Shown here piece by piece: positions 55,531 through 64,000 of a stretch of 64,000 nucleotides of DNA. This DNA is from Volvox africanus (lineage: Eukaryota > Chlorophyta > Chlorophyceae > Chlamydomonadales > Volvocaceae). The position numbers were made by a program, and so were the translations under genes. The notes under the pieces were generated by a model, which saw only the letters and a program-made list of their open reading frames with translations, was not told the origin of the DNA and did no database searches. The stretch spans positions 2,839,001 to 2,903,000 of the forward strand of contig BSDZ01000004.1 of the NCBI GenBank assembly GCA_030268105.1, given 5' to 3'. How positions within the stretch are numbered: the first letter of the stretch is position 1; each line of letters starts with the position of its first letter.

Positions 55531-58500
55531 GTTTGATGCGACGCAGCCATACACACCTGTGTCACCTGATCCTTTCACTTCTGCCCTTTTGGTAGCTGCA
55601 TCTGGTGCTATGACTGCAGGATCGGCTCTTCCTCTTATTTCTCTGGCAACAGCTGGACTCAGTTTCACCGCCTTGGTGGACTTGGGTGCTATCCACGACT
55701 TTATCAGTGAGTCACTGGTTCAGCTCTTGCGTTTACCTGTTCGCCTTTGCCCTTGGTCTTCGGTTTCCTTAGCTGACGGGGGCAAACAAGCCATCTTGGG
55801 GCAGGTGTCTTTGCGGGTGTCTGCAGGCTCTTTTCGTGCTTGCTTGCAGCCCTATGTGCTGCCAACCCTCACAGATGCCGCATCTTTCATTTTAGGCTCT
55901 GCCTCACTCCAGAAGCATGCTGCTGCGTTCGACTATGAGGAACGCACCCTTTGCCTGTCTAAGGGTTCAGCAACTTGCGTGCTTCGCTGGCTGCCTACAG
56001 CCGCAGAGGAGACTGTTCCTGATGACGCTCCTCAGATCAATCACGTTATTACTGCCATGTGTGAAACCAAGCATACCCCAGAGTCTGTTGGCCGTAAAGC
56101 AGCTGTCCGGATGCTGTGTAAGGGTGCTCATGGCCTTCTAGTGCGCCCCTCTCTTTGGCTCAACTCTGTTGGTGCTCAGACTTCCATGCAGGACCCTGAA
56201 GTCTCTGCGTTGCTCACGGAGTATGCAGATGTGTTCCGCGACCTTCCAGGGATTCCGCCGGAACGACCGGTGGATCACACTATTCCTTTGGTGTCTGGCG
56301 CGCAACCTGTCTCACACCCCATGTACCGTCTCAGCCCGTTAGAGCTTGATGAGGTAAAGCGGCAGGTTACTGACTTGCTTGCTAAGGGCTTGATCCGTCC
56401 GAGCACTTCCCCTTACTCCGCGCCTATCTTGTTCGTGGGTAAGAAGGATGGCACACTGCGCATGTGCATTGACTATCGTGGCCTTAATGCCGTTACGGTC
56501 AAAAACAGGTATCCTTTACCCCGGATCGATGACCTGCTTGATAAGCTGCGTGGCTCTGCCTACTTCAGCTCTATTGACCTGCAGCAGGGCTATAATCAGA
56601 TCCGTATCTTGGAATCTGACATTCCTAAGACAGCTTTCCGTACCCCTTTTGGTCATTTCGAGTTTACGGTCCTGAGCTTTGGTTTGGCTAATGCCCCTGC
56701 GACCTTTCAAGCTGTCATTGACCGTATGTTCAGGCCCTACATCGACAAGTTTGTCGTGTGTTACCTGGACGATATCCTGATCTACTCGAAGACTAAGGAG
56801 GAACACCTTAAGCATCTACGTCAGGTGCTGGAGGTCTTACGGCGTGAGCAGCTGTATGCCAAGCAGTCCAAGTGCCACTGGGCTCTTTCCCAGGTGGAAT
56901 ACTTGGGACATGTGGTGTCTGCCAATGGCATCCGCATGGACCCCCGTAAGGCTGCTGCCGTAAAGGACTGGCCGACTCCGACCTCTTTGCCGGAGCTGCG
57001 CAAGTTTTTGGGCCTTACCAATTACTTTCGTAAGTTTATCTCTGGGTACTCCTCCCTTGCTGCACCTCTCACGTCACTCACTCGCAAAGACGCTTTTCAG
57101 TCTCCTGAGGCTTGGACCCCTAGTTGCCAAGCTGCGTTTGATGCGATCAAGCACGCTGTTGCTAATGACGTGGTGCTGCATTTCCCTGATTACTCCTTGC
57201 CCTTTCGTGTCGAGCTCATCTCTGATGCCTCGCTGCAAGGATCAGGCGCCGTTCTGGTGCAGAATGGGCGTCCCATTGCGTTCACCAGTAAGAAGTTCGC
57301 TCCGGCGGAGCGGGGCTACACTACCGGTGAGCAAGAGCTTCTGGCTATCATTCATGCCTTGCGTGAATGGCGCTGTTACCTGGAGGGCCGTCCCTTCGTG
57401 GTAAAGACAGACCATAAACCTTTGACCTTCCTTCAGGGTGTCCCTACCCTTAACCGCCGTCAGGCGCGTTGGTTAGAATACATGGCACGTTTCAACTTCA
57501 CTTGGGAGCATCTCTCCGGATCCCTCAATGTTGCCGATGCATTGAGTCGCCATCCATCCCTGCATGCCGTGATCCTTTCTGTGGTCACTCGGCGTCAATC
57601 TGATGCCTCTGAGGTCACTACCTCTGGCTTTGCACAGCGCATTGTGCAGGGATATGTCTCTGACTCCTGGTTTAAGGATGCCCGCAATGTTGAGCCCTAT
57701 AAGCAGGAGCGTGGCCTATGGATTCGTACTGATGGTGAATGTCGCCAGATTGTCGTGCCTAACGACGACCTTCTTCGCCAGGATATCCTTGCTCGCTTGC
57801 ATAAGGACCCCCTGGCTGGACACGTGGGTGTTACCCGCTTGGTGGAGCTAGCACGTCGCCATTTCTGGTGGTCCTCCTTGGCCCAGGATGCTGCTCACTT
57901 TGTGCAGCAGTGTGACGATTGCCAATGCTCTAAGCCCCTTTCCGGTAAACAAGCAGGGTTGCTTCAACCCTTGCCGATTCCAATGGCTCCCTGGGAAAGC
58001 GTTTCCCTTGATTTTGTTGTTGGTCTTCCTCCGTCTGAGGGGGGGAATGATGCCGTGCTCGTCATGGTTGATCGTTTGACCAAGATGGTGCACCTTGCGC
58101 CTACCACCACCTCGGTGACTGCAGAGCAGACGGCTCGTCTGTTCTTTGATAATGTTGTGCGTTTGCATGGCATACCCAAGTCGGTCATTTCTGATCGTGG
58201 GCCCCAGTTTGGTGGCAAGTTCTGGGCATCCCTGGGTGACCTTGTCAATGTTCGCGTGAACCTTTCCACTGCATACCATCCCCAAACGGATGGGCAGACG
58301 GAACGCATGAACCGCACCTTTGGTGACATGCTGCGTACTTACGCTGGCAATAACCCTCGCGCGTGGGATACTTTCCTCTCTGCTGCTGAGTTTGCCATGA
58401 ACAATGCTGTTAACCGGTCTACGGGACAGTCTCCGTTCTTCTTGAACTATGGCTTCCACCCCGCAATTCCACTGGCTCGGGAGTTGGATGTGCCTGCCCC

Positions 58501-59133
58501 AGCTGCCAAAGCTTTCGTGAGGTCATACAATGACCGCATGACTGAAGCTAAGCACCTTCTTGAGGTTGCACAGCAGCGTACCAATGCGTACTACAACCGT
58601 GGTAAGAAGGAAAGCACCTTCAAGCCTGGTGATTCTGTACTCCTCAGTACTAAAAACCTACGGCAACTTGCCACAGGTCCGCGCAAACTTTTGCCGCGTT
58701 GGGTGGGACCTTACCCTGTGAAACGCATGGTTGGTCAGCAGCGGCCGAGCTTGTCCTTCCCACGAATATGCGTGTTCATCCCACCTTCCATGTGTCTCTG
58801 CTGCGTCCTTACAGGGCAGTACCAGATACGTTGGTTACCAATGGATCCAATATTTCCTCTGGAAATCCCGGGACCAGTCCTGATGGACCGATACCAGTAG
58901 ATTGGTTGAACAACGAACCACTCTACGCGGTTGAGCGCATTCTTGACTACTGTGCTCACCATATCGGGAAGAAACAGAAACGGCTGGTGCACGAGTACCT
59001 TGTCAAGTGGAAGGGTTATTCTTCCGACCAAAACAGCTGGGAACCTGCACAGAACTTTACCCCTGACCTGATCCCTGATCTTGAAGCAGCTCGAGCCCGT
59101 GCACGAGGGTGCTGCGAGGACGCCGCGTCCTAA
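55531..59133 (+). pseudogene. pol: Family-2 element F: pol, right half (protease to chromodomain)
   Basis: It begins GTTTG at the LTR of D and completes the pol begun at 45392-44894 (minus). The protease motif is DLGA where family 1 has DTGA, a change of the conserved Thr that probably weakens or kills it. RT has YLDD (near 56764), RNase H follows near 57220, the HHCC region near 57805-57925, and D,D-35-E integrase runs to 58305. After RMVG (58736) one base is missing against family 1, so the frame shifts. The correct frame resumes as AAAELVLP and runs to 59133 with a chromodomain ([26 protein letters not shown]). At the protein level it is clearly related to family 1 but diverged. Confidence 0.92.
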
Positions 59134-59145
59134 AGGGGGAATAGT

Positions 59146-59453
59146 TGTTGTATTACGGTACCGGCCTTAGCTCCTTGCTAAGTAAGTAGCCAGTGGCTAC
59201 ACCCTCTATGTGCTAATATAGAGGCTAAGGGTTGCATGCCCTAGTGCAACTGTGACACGGTCACTGGTAGACTCAGTTGAGTTCGGTTTCACTGGTTGAT
59301 CATATGTATTTCCTTAATACATATCCACGTTTTCTCTTCCTTAGAGATTACGGCTCTTTATGGAGGCTTTCCGTACTGAGCTCAGAGTACCTACGCTCTG
59401 CTCTTTCTATCAACCGGTAGTTATCACTACCACTAGTTTGGGGTGATACAACA
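59146..59453 (+). repeat. 3' LTR of element F (308 bp)
   Basis: Follows an AAAGGGGGAATAG polypurine tract. Starts TGTTGTATTACGG and ends GATACAACA, then GGGCC. It contains a chain of short hairpins: CTTAGC/GCTAAG, GTAGCC/GGCTAC, CCTCTAT/ATAGAGG, GTTGCA/TGCAAC, GTGAC/GTCAC and ATATGTATT/AATACATAT. Confidence 0.93.
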
Positions 59454-59971
59454 GGGCCCCCCCTGAGCGCTTCGCAACGGGGCCCCGCCCAAAAAGAGTC
59501 ATTAGGACGACCCTGTTTCCAACCTACCCGTCAGATATGGCTATCGATCCACTCTGCATGGAGGGGGATTTGAAGTTGTGTAGAAGGCAAAGGTCAACCT
59601 GCCTGCTGTCTAGGTACCACACCAATGAATGCAGGTTTTGCGCTAAACATCAGTGGCCCTACCTTGACCCAACAAACCCCAATATTCCAGGTCAGTGCAT
59701 GATTTATTCCATGCAAGATAAAAACATTCATTCTACAGTCTCATCCCTGTGTTGAAAGTATGCTTTATAATACCTTTGCTGCTTCTGGGTATTATGAAGC
59801 CATGTCTTAATGCACCCTTTTCTTTTGCATGTAAGGCTGTTTCCTTGTACAGAGCCCTGACATGTGACCTCGTCATACACTGAATGCAGAATTTCCAAGC
59901 CCAAAAGTAACTGGCTTCATTACTTATATGCATGGGTTAAGTAGTGTGTTGTATTGTTAATGAATGCAAAA
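59454..59971. other. Spacer, no gene seen
   Basis: GC-rich start (GGGGCCCCGCCC) and then ordinary sequence with short frames only. Confidence 0.55.
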
Positions 59972-60594
59972 CGTATTTTGTATGGTGGTAGTGAGGATGA
60001 CTGATTGTGTATTGCTTGCTCAAGATCCTGGATGATGGATCAGACTCTCCTCACGATAGTCATACGAGTCTTAATATACGGTCGACTTATATTTATCAAT
60101 TAATAGACAGTGCATAAGATGGAATATCGATATTCCGAGCACAGCAATGCTCGTGTCACCAAACCCTACAACGGAAACCCACAGGGGACCTCCATCACAG
60201 GTGTCGCCATCAGCTACAGCAGCAACGTTGAGGGTCTTCAGGTTCTTTATGGCAATGCCTCTGGTGGTGTTTTTTATTATTATTAGGGTCTTGTGAGGGA
60301 CAGCATCGTCCTCTTGGACTCTGATGAAGTCATTGTCAATGCGAAAGGTCGTGCAGGAGGCATTGTCAACCAACTGGTCTTAGTCACGAATAAGGGTCAG
60401 CACGTTGGAGGTGTTGGCCCAGGTGGCAGCTTCTTTAGCTCGGGTGCAGGCAGGCTTATCTCCATCTCAGATTACAATGGTACAAGCAGTAGCTTGGGGT
60501 GCATCCGGTTTCTGTGGCGAGAGTATATTGTTGAGTAAATACTAATGTAAGGGTATACAGATGGCTAGGTCCGTGCCCAGATCATACACCCATT

Positions 60595-60595
<1 letters not shown>
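59972..60595 (+). repeat. Duplicated segment, copy 2 (paralogous to 14503-15480)
   Basis: Matches copy 1 on both sides of a junction at CTACAAC/GGAAACC (60171), where about 360 bp of copy 1 is absent. Confidence 0.8.
60173..60538 (+). pseudogene. Jacalin-like lectin fragment, second copy
   Basis: The frame reads GTSITGVAISYSSNVEGL, QVLYGN, then TAG at 60284-60286. In the same frame follow VRDSIVLLDSDEVIV, GIVNQLVLVTNKGQHVGG, GPGGSFFSSGAGRLIS and GTSSSLGCIRFLW, to 60538. It keeps a DYNG insert near the end that copy 1 lacks. The TAG is at the same place as in copy 1, after an expanded TAT run. The 5' part has been deleted, so it is very likely a pseudogene. Confidence 0.6.

Positions 60596-60597
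<2 letters not shown>

Positions 60598-60653
<56 letters not shown>
60598..60653. repeat. AT dinucleotide microsatellite
   Basis: About 56 bp of uninterrupted TA repeat. Confidence 0.95.
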
Positions 60654-60656
<3 letters not shown>

Positions 60657-60659
<3 letters not shown>

Positions 60660-60700
60660 ACACCCATTAATATGTATATATACATATTAATGGGTGTTAC
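60657..60700. repeat. 44-bp perfect palindrome
   Basis: GTAACACCCATTAATATGTATA is followed directly by its reverse complement, with no loop. The right arm leads into the sequence shared with 47992-48042. Confidence 0.93.
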
Positions 60701-60755
60701 ACTGTGGGTGACTCGCCCTCCAAAGATGAGCACCTGGGGTTTTGACCGGACAGCG

Positions 60756-61587
60756 TGCTGTGCTACGGTTCGTTTCCCGCCGATGCGTAGGTCGATGCGA
60801 CCCTACAAGGCAAAGTGCTATCTTGATGAACGCATGAATGACTATTGCATATGAATGAACCTGCATGATATAGATGTATTCGCATACATTTATATATGCA
60901 TTTGGCATGTTATTATTATCCATCGCAACATCGCATCATGGCAAATCTGCCTAGCATGCATAAAATACCGAATCATTGAAGTGCGCATTATGCTCATGCT
61001 ACGAAACGATAAGTAATATTATCTGATATAATATTACTTCATTACAGCACACGTTGAGAGCGCCACACTCGTCGCGATGCATGCCTTGCAACCGAATATC
61101 GTTATTCGGACCCTTGCATCATGCGAATGCCGGAAAGGCTTATACGTTGTTATACATGGACATCGCCTATACGCAGTAGGGTTGTCACACTTAGGATTGG
61201 CCTCCTAGTGTGAATTGTACGGCATCGCGATGCTACGAGTATAACAGATGCGAGGACGGCTAAGCAAGAGAAGATATTCGACACCGGAGAACACTCGTGT
61301 GTTCTACATTATCATTGCTATACACTATTCTACTTAGCCCGAGCTAAGCCTAAACTTCGCTATCACCGCCGCGTGATGATTGCTTGCTTCCGGCGCTGAC
61401 GGCGATTACGTCCATTGCACCGCACCGATCTGTAAGACTGTAAGTTATATCTCTTCTTGTCTTGAAGTCTTCCGCTGTCTTTGTTTGCTCACGCTTGTCT
61501 TGCTGTACTTGCAAGTGCTCGCGCATCGGTGTCGAAAGCCTTCAGACGCGCAGATACTTGTGAGCAAACACGAAGGAGAGGTACAAC
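60756..61587 (+). repeat. 5' LTR of element E (832 bp)
   Basis: Starts TGCTGTGC, a T-to-C change in the terminal repeat, and ends TACAACA. Belongs to the CCGAATA/TATTCGG and TCACAC/GTGTGA subfamily. Confidence 0.92.
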
Positions 61588-61590
61588 AAA

Positions 61591-61609
61591 TTGGTATCGA
61601 GACAGGTTC
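61591..61609 (+). other. Primer binding site of E
   Basis: TGGTATCGAGACAGGTTCG, three bases after the LTR. Confidence 0.85.
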
Positions 61610-62054
61610 GTTGCCTAACTGTCTCTCTTTGTCTAATCGGAAGTAGGTTCTTTCTATGGCGAGTTCCAGCGACGAACCACGAGGACCGCTAGATACTTTT
61701 GCCGAAGACCTAGGCCGCGCCGTTTTGGACGCTGCCGCTTCCGGTTTGTAATTGTTTAATTGTTTTTGCTTAGATCGCTGCACTTGTTGTGTAAGTGTAC
61801 GCTCTGAGTCGCAGGTAATCTTAGTGCACCGGCATTGCTTGCCGCGGCGACTGAGACCGGTTTTCGTCCGGACCATTTGGCGACTCTCATCGCCCAAACT
61901 ACGGAGATCAGGACTCAGCTGGGCAAGTACTTGCTGAGTTTACTGAATCTTCTCAAGAGTACTGTCGGTAGGCTCACCGAATCGCTTTGTACTCTTGCCT
62001 TTGCGATAGAAGTCGGCTTCTATTACGCAAACCTAGGGTATCGCTTCGTGCTCC

Positions 62055-63290
62055 ATGTCCGCGGAACACGACGATACACCGCACACTAGCCTAGCTAGCC
62101 AACCCGATTTTGTTGTGGCTGCTAGAGCGACGGATAGAGGTCTTGAGACTGTTGGCACGCGAGCCACTCAAGAGCCTCTTGTCCTTCAGACCCCTGCTCA
62201 CTTAATTGTGCCGCATTCAGCAGTTAACACCAATATGGACAACACTGCTGGACCAAGGGTTCTGCCATTACCTCAAGCTCGAGGGCATGATGACATCCCT
62301 GAGGTGATGAGATTGTCAATTCCCGTTCCTAGGCTCAATATCTCGCTAAATGAAAAGACAGAAGGACATAGCATAGCCGATGCAACTCGTGCGTACATGT
62401 GTGACGCTAAAAAGTATCTCCAGGCTGTTCATGGTGGCAATAATGATGGTATCAGGTGTCTCTTCGTTGGTAACACCCTCGAGGGCTCAGCGAAGGACTG
62501 GTATCGCGAATGGACCACCGCCCGGGGCGACTATACTTTTGACGAGATGATCGCCACTTTGCTCGCACGGTTCACTACTGAGGTTCAAGCACGTGATGTG
62601 GAGGCTTGTAAGGTTTTGGCAGCCAGTAGCTACCACATGCATCGGGGTGAAAATGTACCTGCGTACCAGTCACGCTTTGAAGCACTTGTGACCCCCATTG
62701 CTGATCTCACTGAAACCGAGCGTGTCTTTTGGTTTAAGCGAGGCCTGACGAAACTTTTGGCTAAATGGTGCGCTACTGACTTGGCTGGGGTGCCGATCAA
62801 GTCGTATGATGCCTTGGTCACTTTTGCTAAGGGTACGGAGATACGACTCCTTGCCAGTGAGGAAGAAGTCAAGTCTGTCCCTCGTGCAAATGCCGTGCAA
62901 GTGCAGGATCCGCTTGGGGAAGCTGTAGCTCTCGACCAGGAACTCGGAGCGACCCGCCCCACGCCTACTGCCGCGACGCGACGTAGCAACCGGCAACGCC
63001 AGGCGCGCGGGGGCGCTAGCTCGGGTGTCCGCGGGTCAGGAGGAGCAGGTCCGAGCTCGGACCCGGCTAAGAGCAGGAAGTGTGGTGGTGCGCCGTCGTC
63101 GGCAGCCGCACAGCGCTCTGACCCCAATGTGAAGCGGACTCGCACGGATGACTCGTTTATGCCAAAATGGAATTGCAATCGTTCCGAGTTCGAACGTCGG
63201 AAAGCGGCCAATGTTTGTCTACAGTGCGCGGAGAGCCATTCCAAGAAGGATTGTCCGTTACTGCCGCCGTTTGTACCTCAGCCGAAATAG
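62055..63290 (+). CDS. gag: Gag polyprotein of E (411 aa)
   Basis: Full-length and open, in the D-type version. The knuckle reads CLQCAESHSKKDC, with Arg to Gln from a CGG to CAG change, but its Cys and His ligands are kept with 2-3-4 spacing. Ends in TAG (63288-63290) followed by the standard hairpin (63298-63304 with 63323-63329). The leader with the possible small ORF lies at 61656-62089. Confidence 0.92.
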   Translation: MSAEHDDTPHTSLASQPDFVVAARATDRGLETVGTRATQEPLVLQTPAHLIVPHSAVNTNMDNTAGPRVLPLPQARGHDDIPEVMRLSIPVPRLNISLNEKTEGHSIADATRAYMCDAKKYLQAVHGGNNDGIRCLFVGNTLEGSAKDWYREWTTARGDYTFDEMIATLLARFTTEVQARDVEACKVLAASSYHMHRGENVPAYQSRFEALVTPIADLTETERVFWFKRGLTKLLAKWCATDLAGVPIKSYDALVTFAKGTEIRLLASEEEVKSVPRANAVQVQDPLGEAVALDQELGATRPTPTAATRRSNRQRQARGGASSGVRGSGGAGPSSDPAKSRKCGGAPSSAAAQRSDPNVKRTRTDDSFMPKWNCNRSEFERRKAANVCLQCAESHSKKDCPLLPPFVPQPK

Positions 63291-64000
63291 GGGCTTGCCC
63301 GGGTTCCTGTGGAGGGGGCACCACCCGGGATTTCTGAACTAACACGTGGTCGGTGGTCATCCTTACGGCCAGCCGTGAAGGCATTCTTGCCTTGCGTACT
63401 TGGACACATCGAGTGAGTCATTGCGCGACGCATCACGCTTGACGGATGCACGGGACTTCTCTGCTTCGATCCGTTGTGTAATTTGTTTACACCTCGCCGT
63501 CCCCTGTTGTCTATCGATCTGTCTAACCACGTGGTTTTGTTCATCCCCTCGTCTCTGCGTGAGATGTCGGAACAGTTGGCCGTTTATAGGAGATGTAGGC
63601 GTCAATATCCAGGCACCGCCGCATGTGTATTACTCCCCGCTTTCTGTCGGCGCAAGGCAGAGGCATCGCTAAGGGGTATGCGGCATGTCCACCGGTTCGA
63701 GCCAGGCACCGTTTTGTTTAATGGTGTGGATCGGGAGGGTACGCTGGCTCCGTGGCCAAGCACATCCTACTCGGTTGACGTTTGGTACGAAGCTCCTGAC
63801 GGGGGTGCCGTAGGTTACGGACCCGCCCTAAGTGCACTGACGTTGTCTGCTGGGCAGTCGCTCGTAGATAACCGTGTCCCAGTGGTTCAGATTGGTTTGA
63901 ATGGCCGTACTCTGAAGGCACTTGTTGACACCGGTGCCAGCGACGACTTCATCTCTGTCGCAGAGGTGAAGGTGCTGGGGTTGACCCCAGAGTCGTCTGG
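63291..64000 (+). pseudogene. pol: pol of E, partial, early nonsense change
   Basis: In frame with gag after the UAG. TGA at 63414-63416 replaces the CGA found in D and Y (HIERV region), so pol ends about 40 codons after gag. Sequence beyond stays homologous through the DTGA protease (near 63930) to the window edge. Confidence 0.9.

Larger units (their letters stand above)
60756..64000 (+). mobile_element. Element E, family-1 chromovirus, 5' part
   Basis: 5' LTR, PBS, gag, UAG and the first part of pol; the rest lies beyond the window. The five bases before it are CAGCG. Its gag groups with D. Confidence 0.93.

Noticed and set aside
1..64000. CRISPR arrays, bacterial operons, riboswitches and rRNA genes
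   Set aside because: None is visible. The repeats are LTRs, tandem satellite units and microsatellites without unique spacers.

Overview
This window is eukaryotic nuclear DNA, not bacterial. It holds spliceosomal-type exons with GT/AG borders, Ty3/gypsy and Ty1/copia LTR retrotransposons, long microsatellites and a scrap of CCCTAAA-type (plant/green-algal style) telomere repeat. Base composition is moderate. A green-lineage alga or similar protist fits best, but the species cannot be named from the sequence.

Layout. (1) 1-11101: two copies of one chromovirus family (family 1: Ty3/gypsy with a chromodomain, about 830 bp LTRs), one nested in the other. Element X is cut at a CTAAC site in pol by element Y (2417-9953), and resumes at 9954. 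(2) 11102-37410: the low-copy host part. It has a disrupted signal-peptide exon (12.5 kb), a decayed copia fragment (13.6-14.2 kb), a jacalin-lectin-like fragment (15.0-15.4 kb), and a minus-strand gene at 18.06-26.52 kb. That gene consists of a signal-peptide exon and at least eight 84-nt galaxin-like exons carried on a tandem 2.6-2.8 kb satellite-rich unit. The rest of this block has little recognisable coding content. (3) 37411-59453: a rearranged retrotransposon cluster. Family-1 elements C (minus) and D (plus) lie inverted to each other, and a second chromovirus (family 2, F, about 308 bp LTRs) is split into a minus-strand left half (44894-47427) and a plus-strand right half (55531-59453). 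LTR pairing and three target-site duplications show that the stretch between C and D has been inverted by recombination inside the two elements, or assembled inverted. (4) 59454-60755: spacer with a second jacalin-like fragment, an AT microsatellite and a 44-bp palindrome. (5) 60756-64000: the 5' part of another family-1 element, E.

How the parts work. In both chromovirus families gag and pol share one reading frame and are separated by a single UAG. Seven nucleotides after it comes a 7-bp hairpin with an 18-nt loop. Two base pairs differ between the families and both differences are compensatory, which argues for programmed stop-codon readthrough. The LTRs carry chains of hairpins, two of which also covary between subfamilies. 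Premature stops inside the elements are mostly consistent with CGA to TGA change, as expected from deamination of methylated CpG. Only element D keeps both gag and pol open, although its two LTRs come from different insertions.

The most novel host feature is the galaxin-like exon array. Every exon is symmetric (phase 1-1), so each duplication of the satellite unit adds whole cysteine-rich repeats without breaking the frame.
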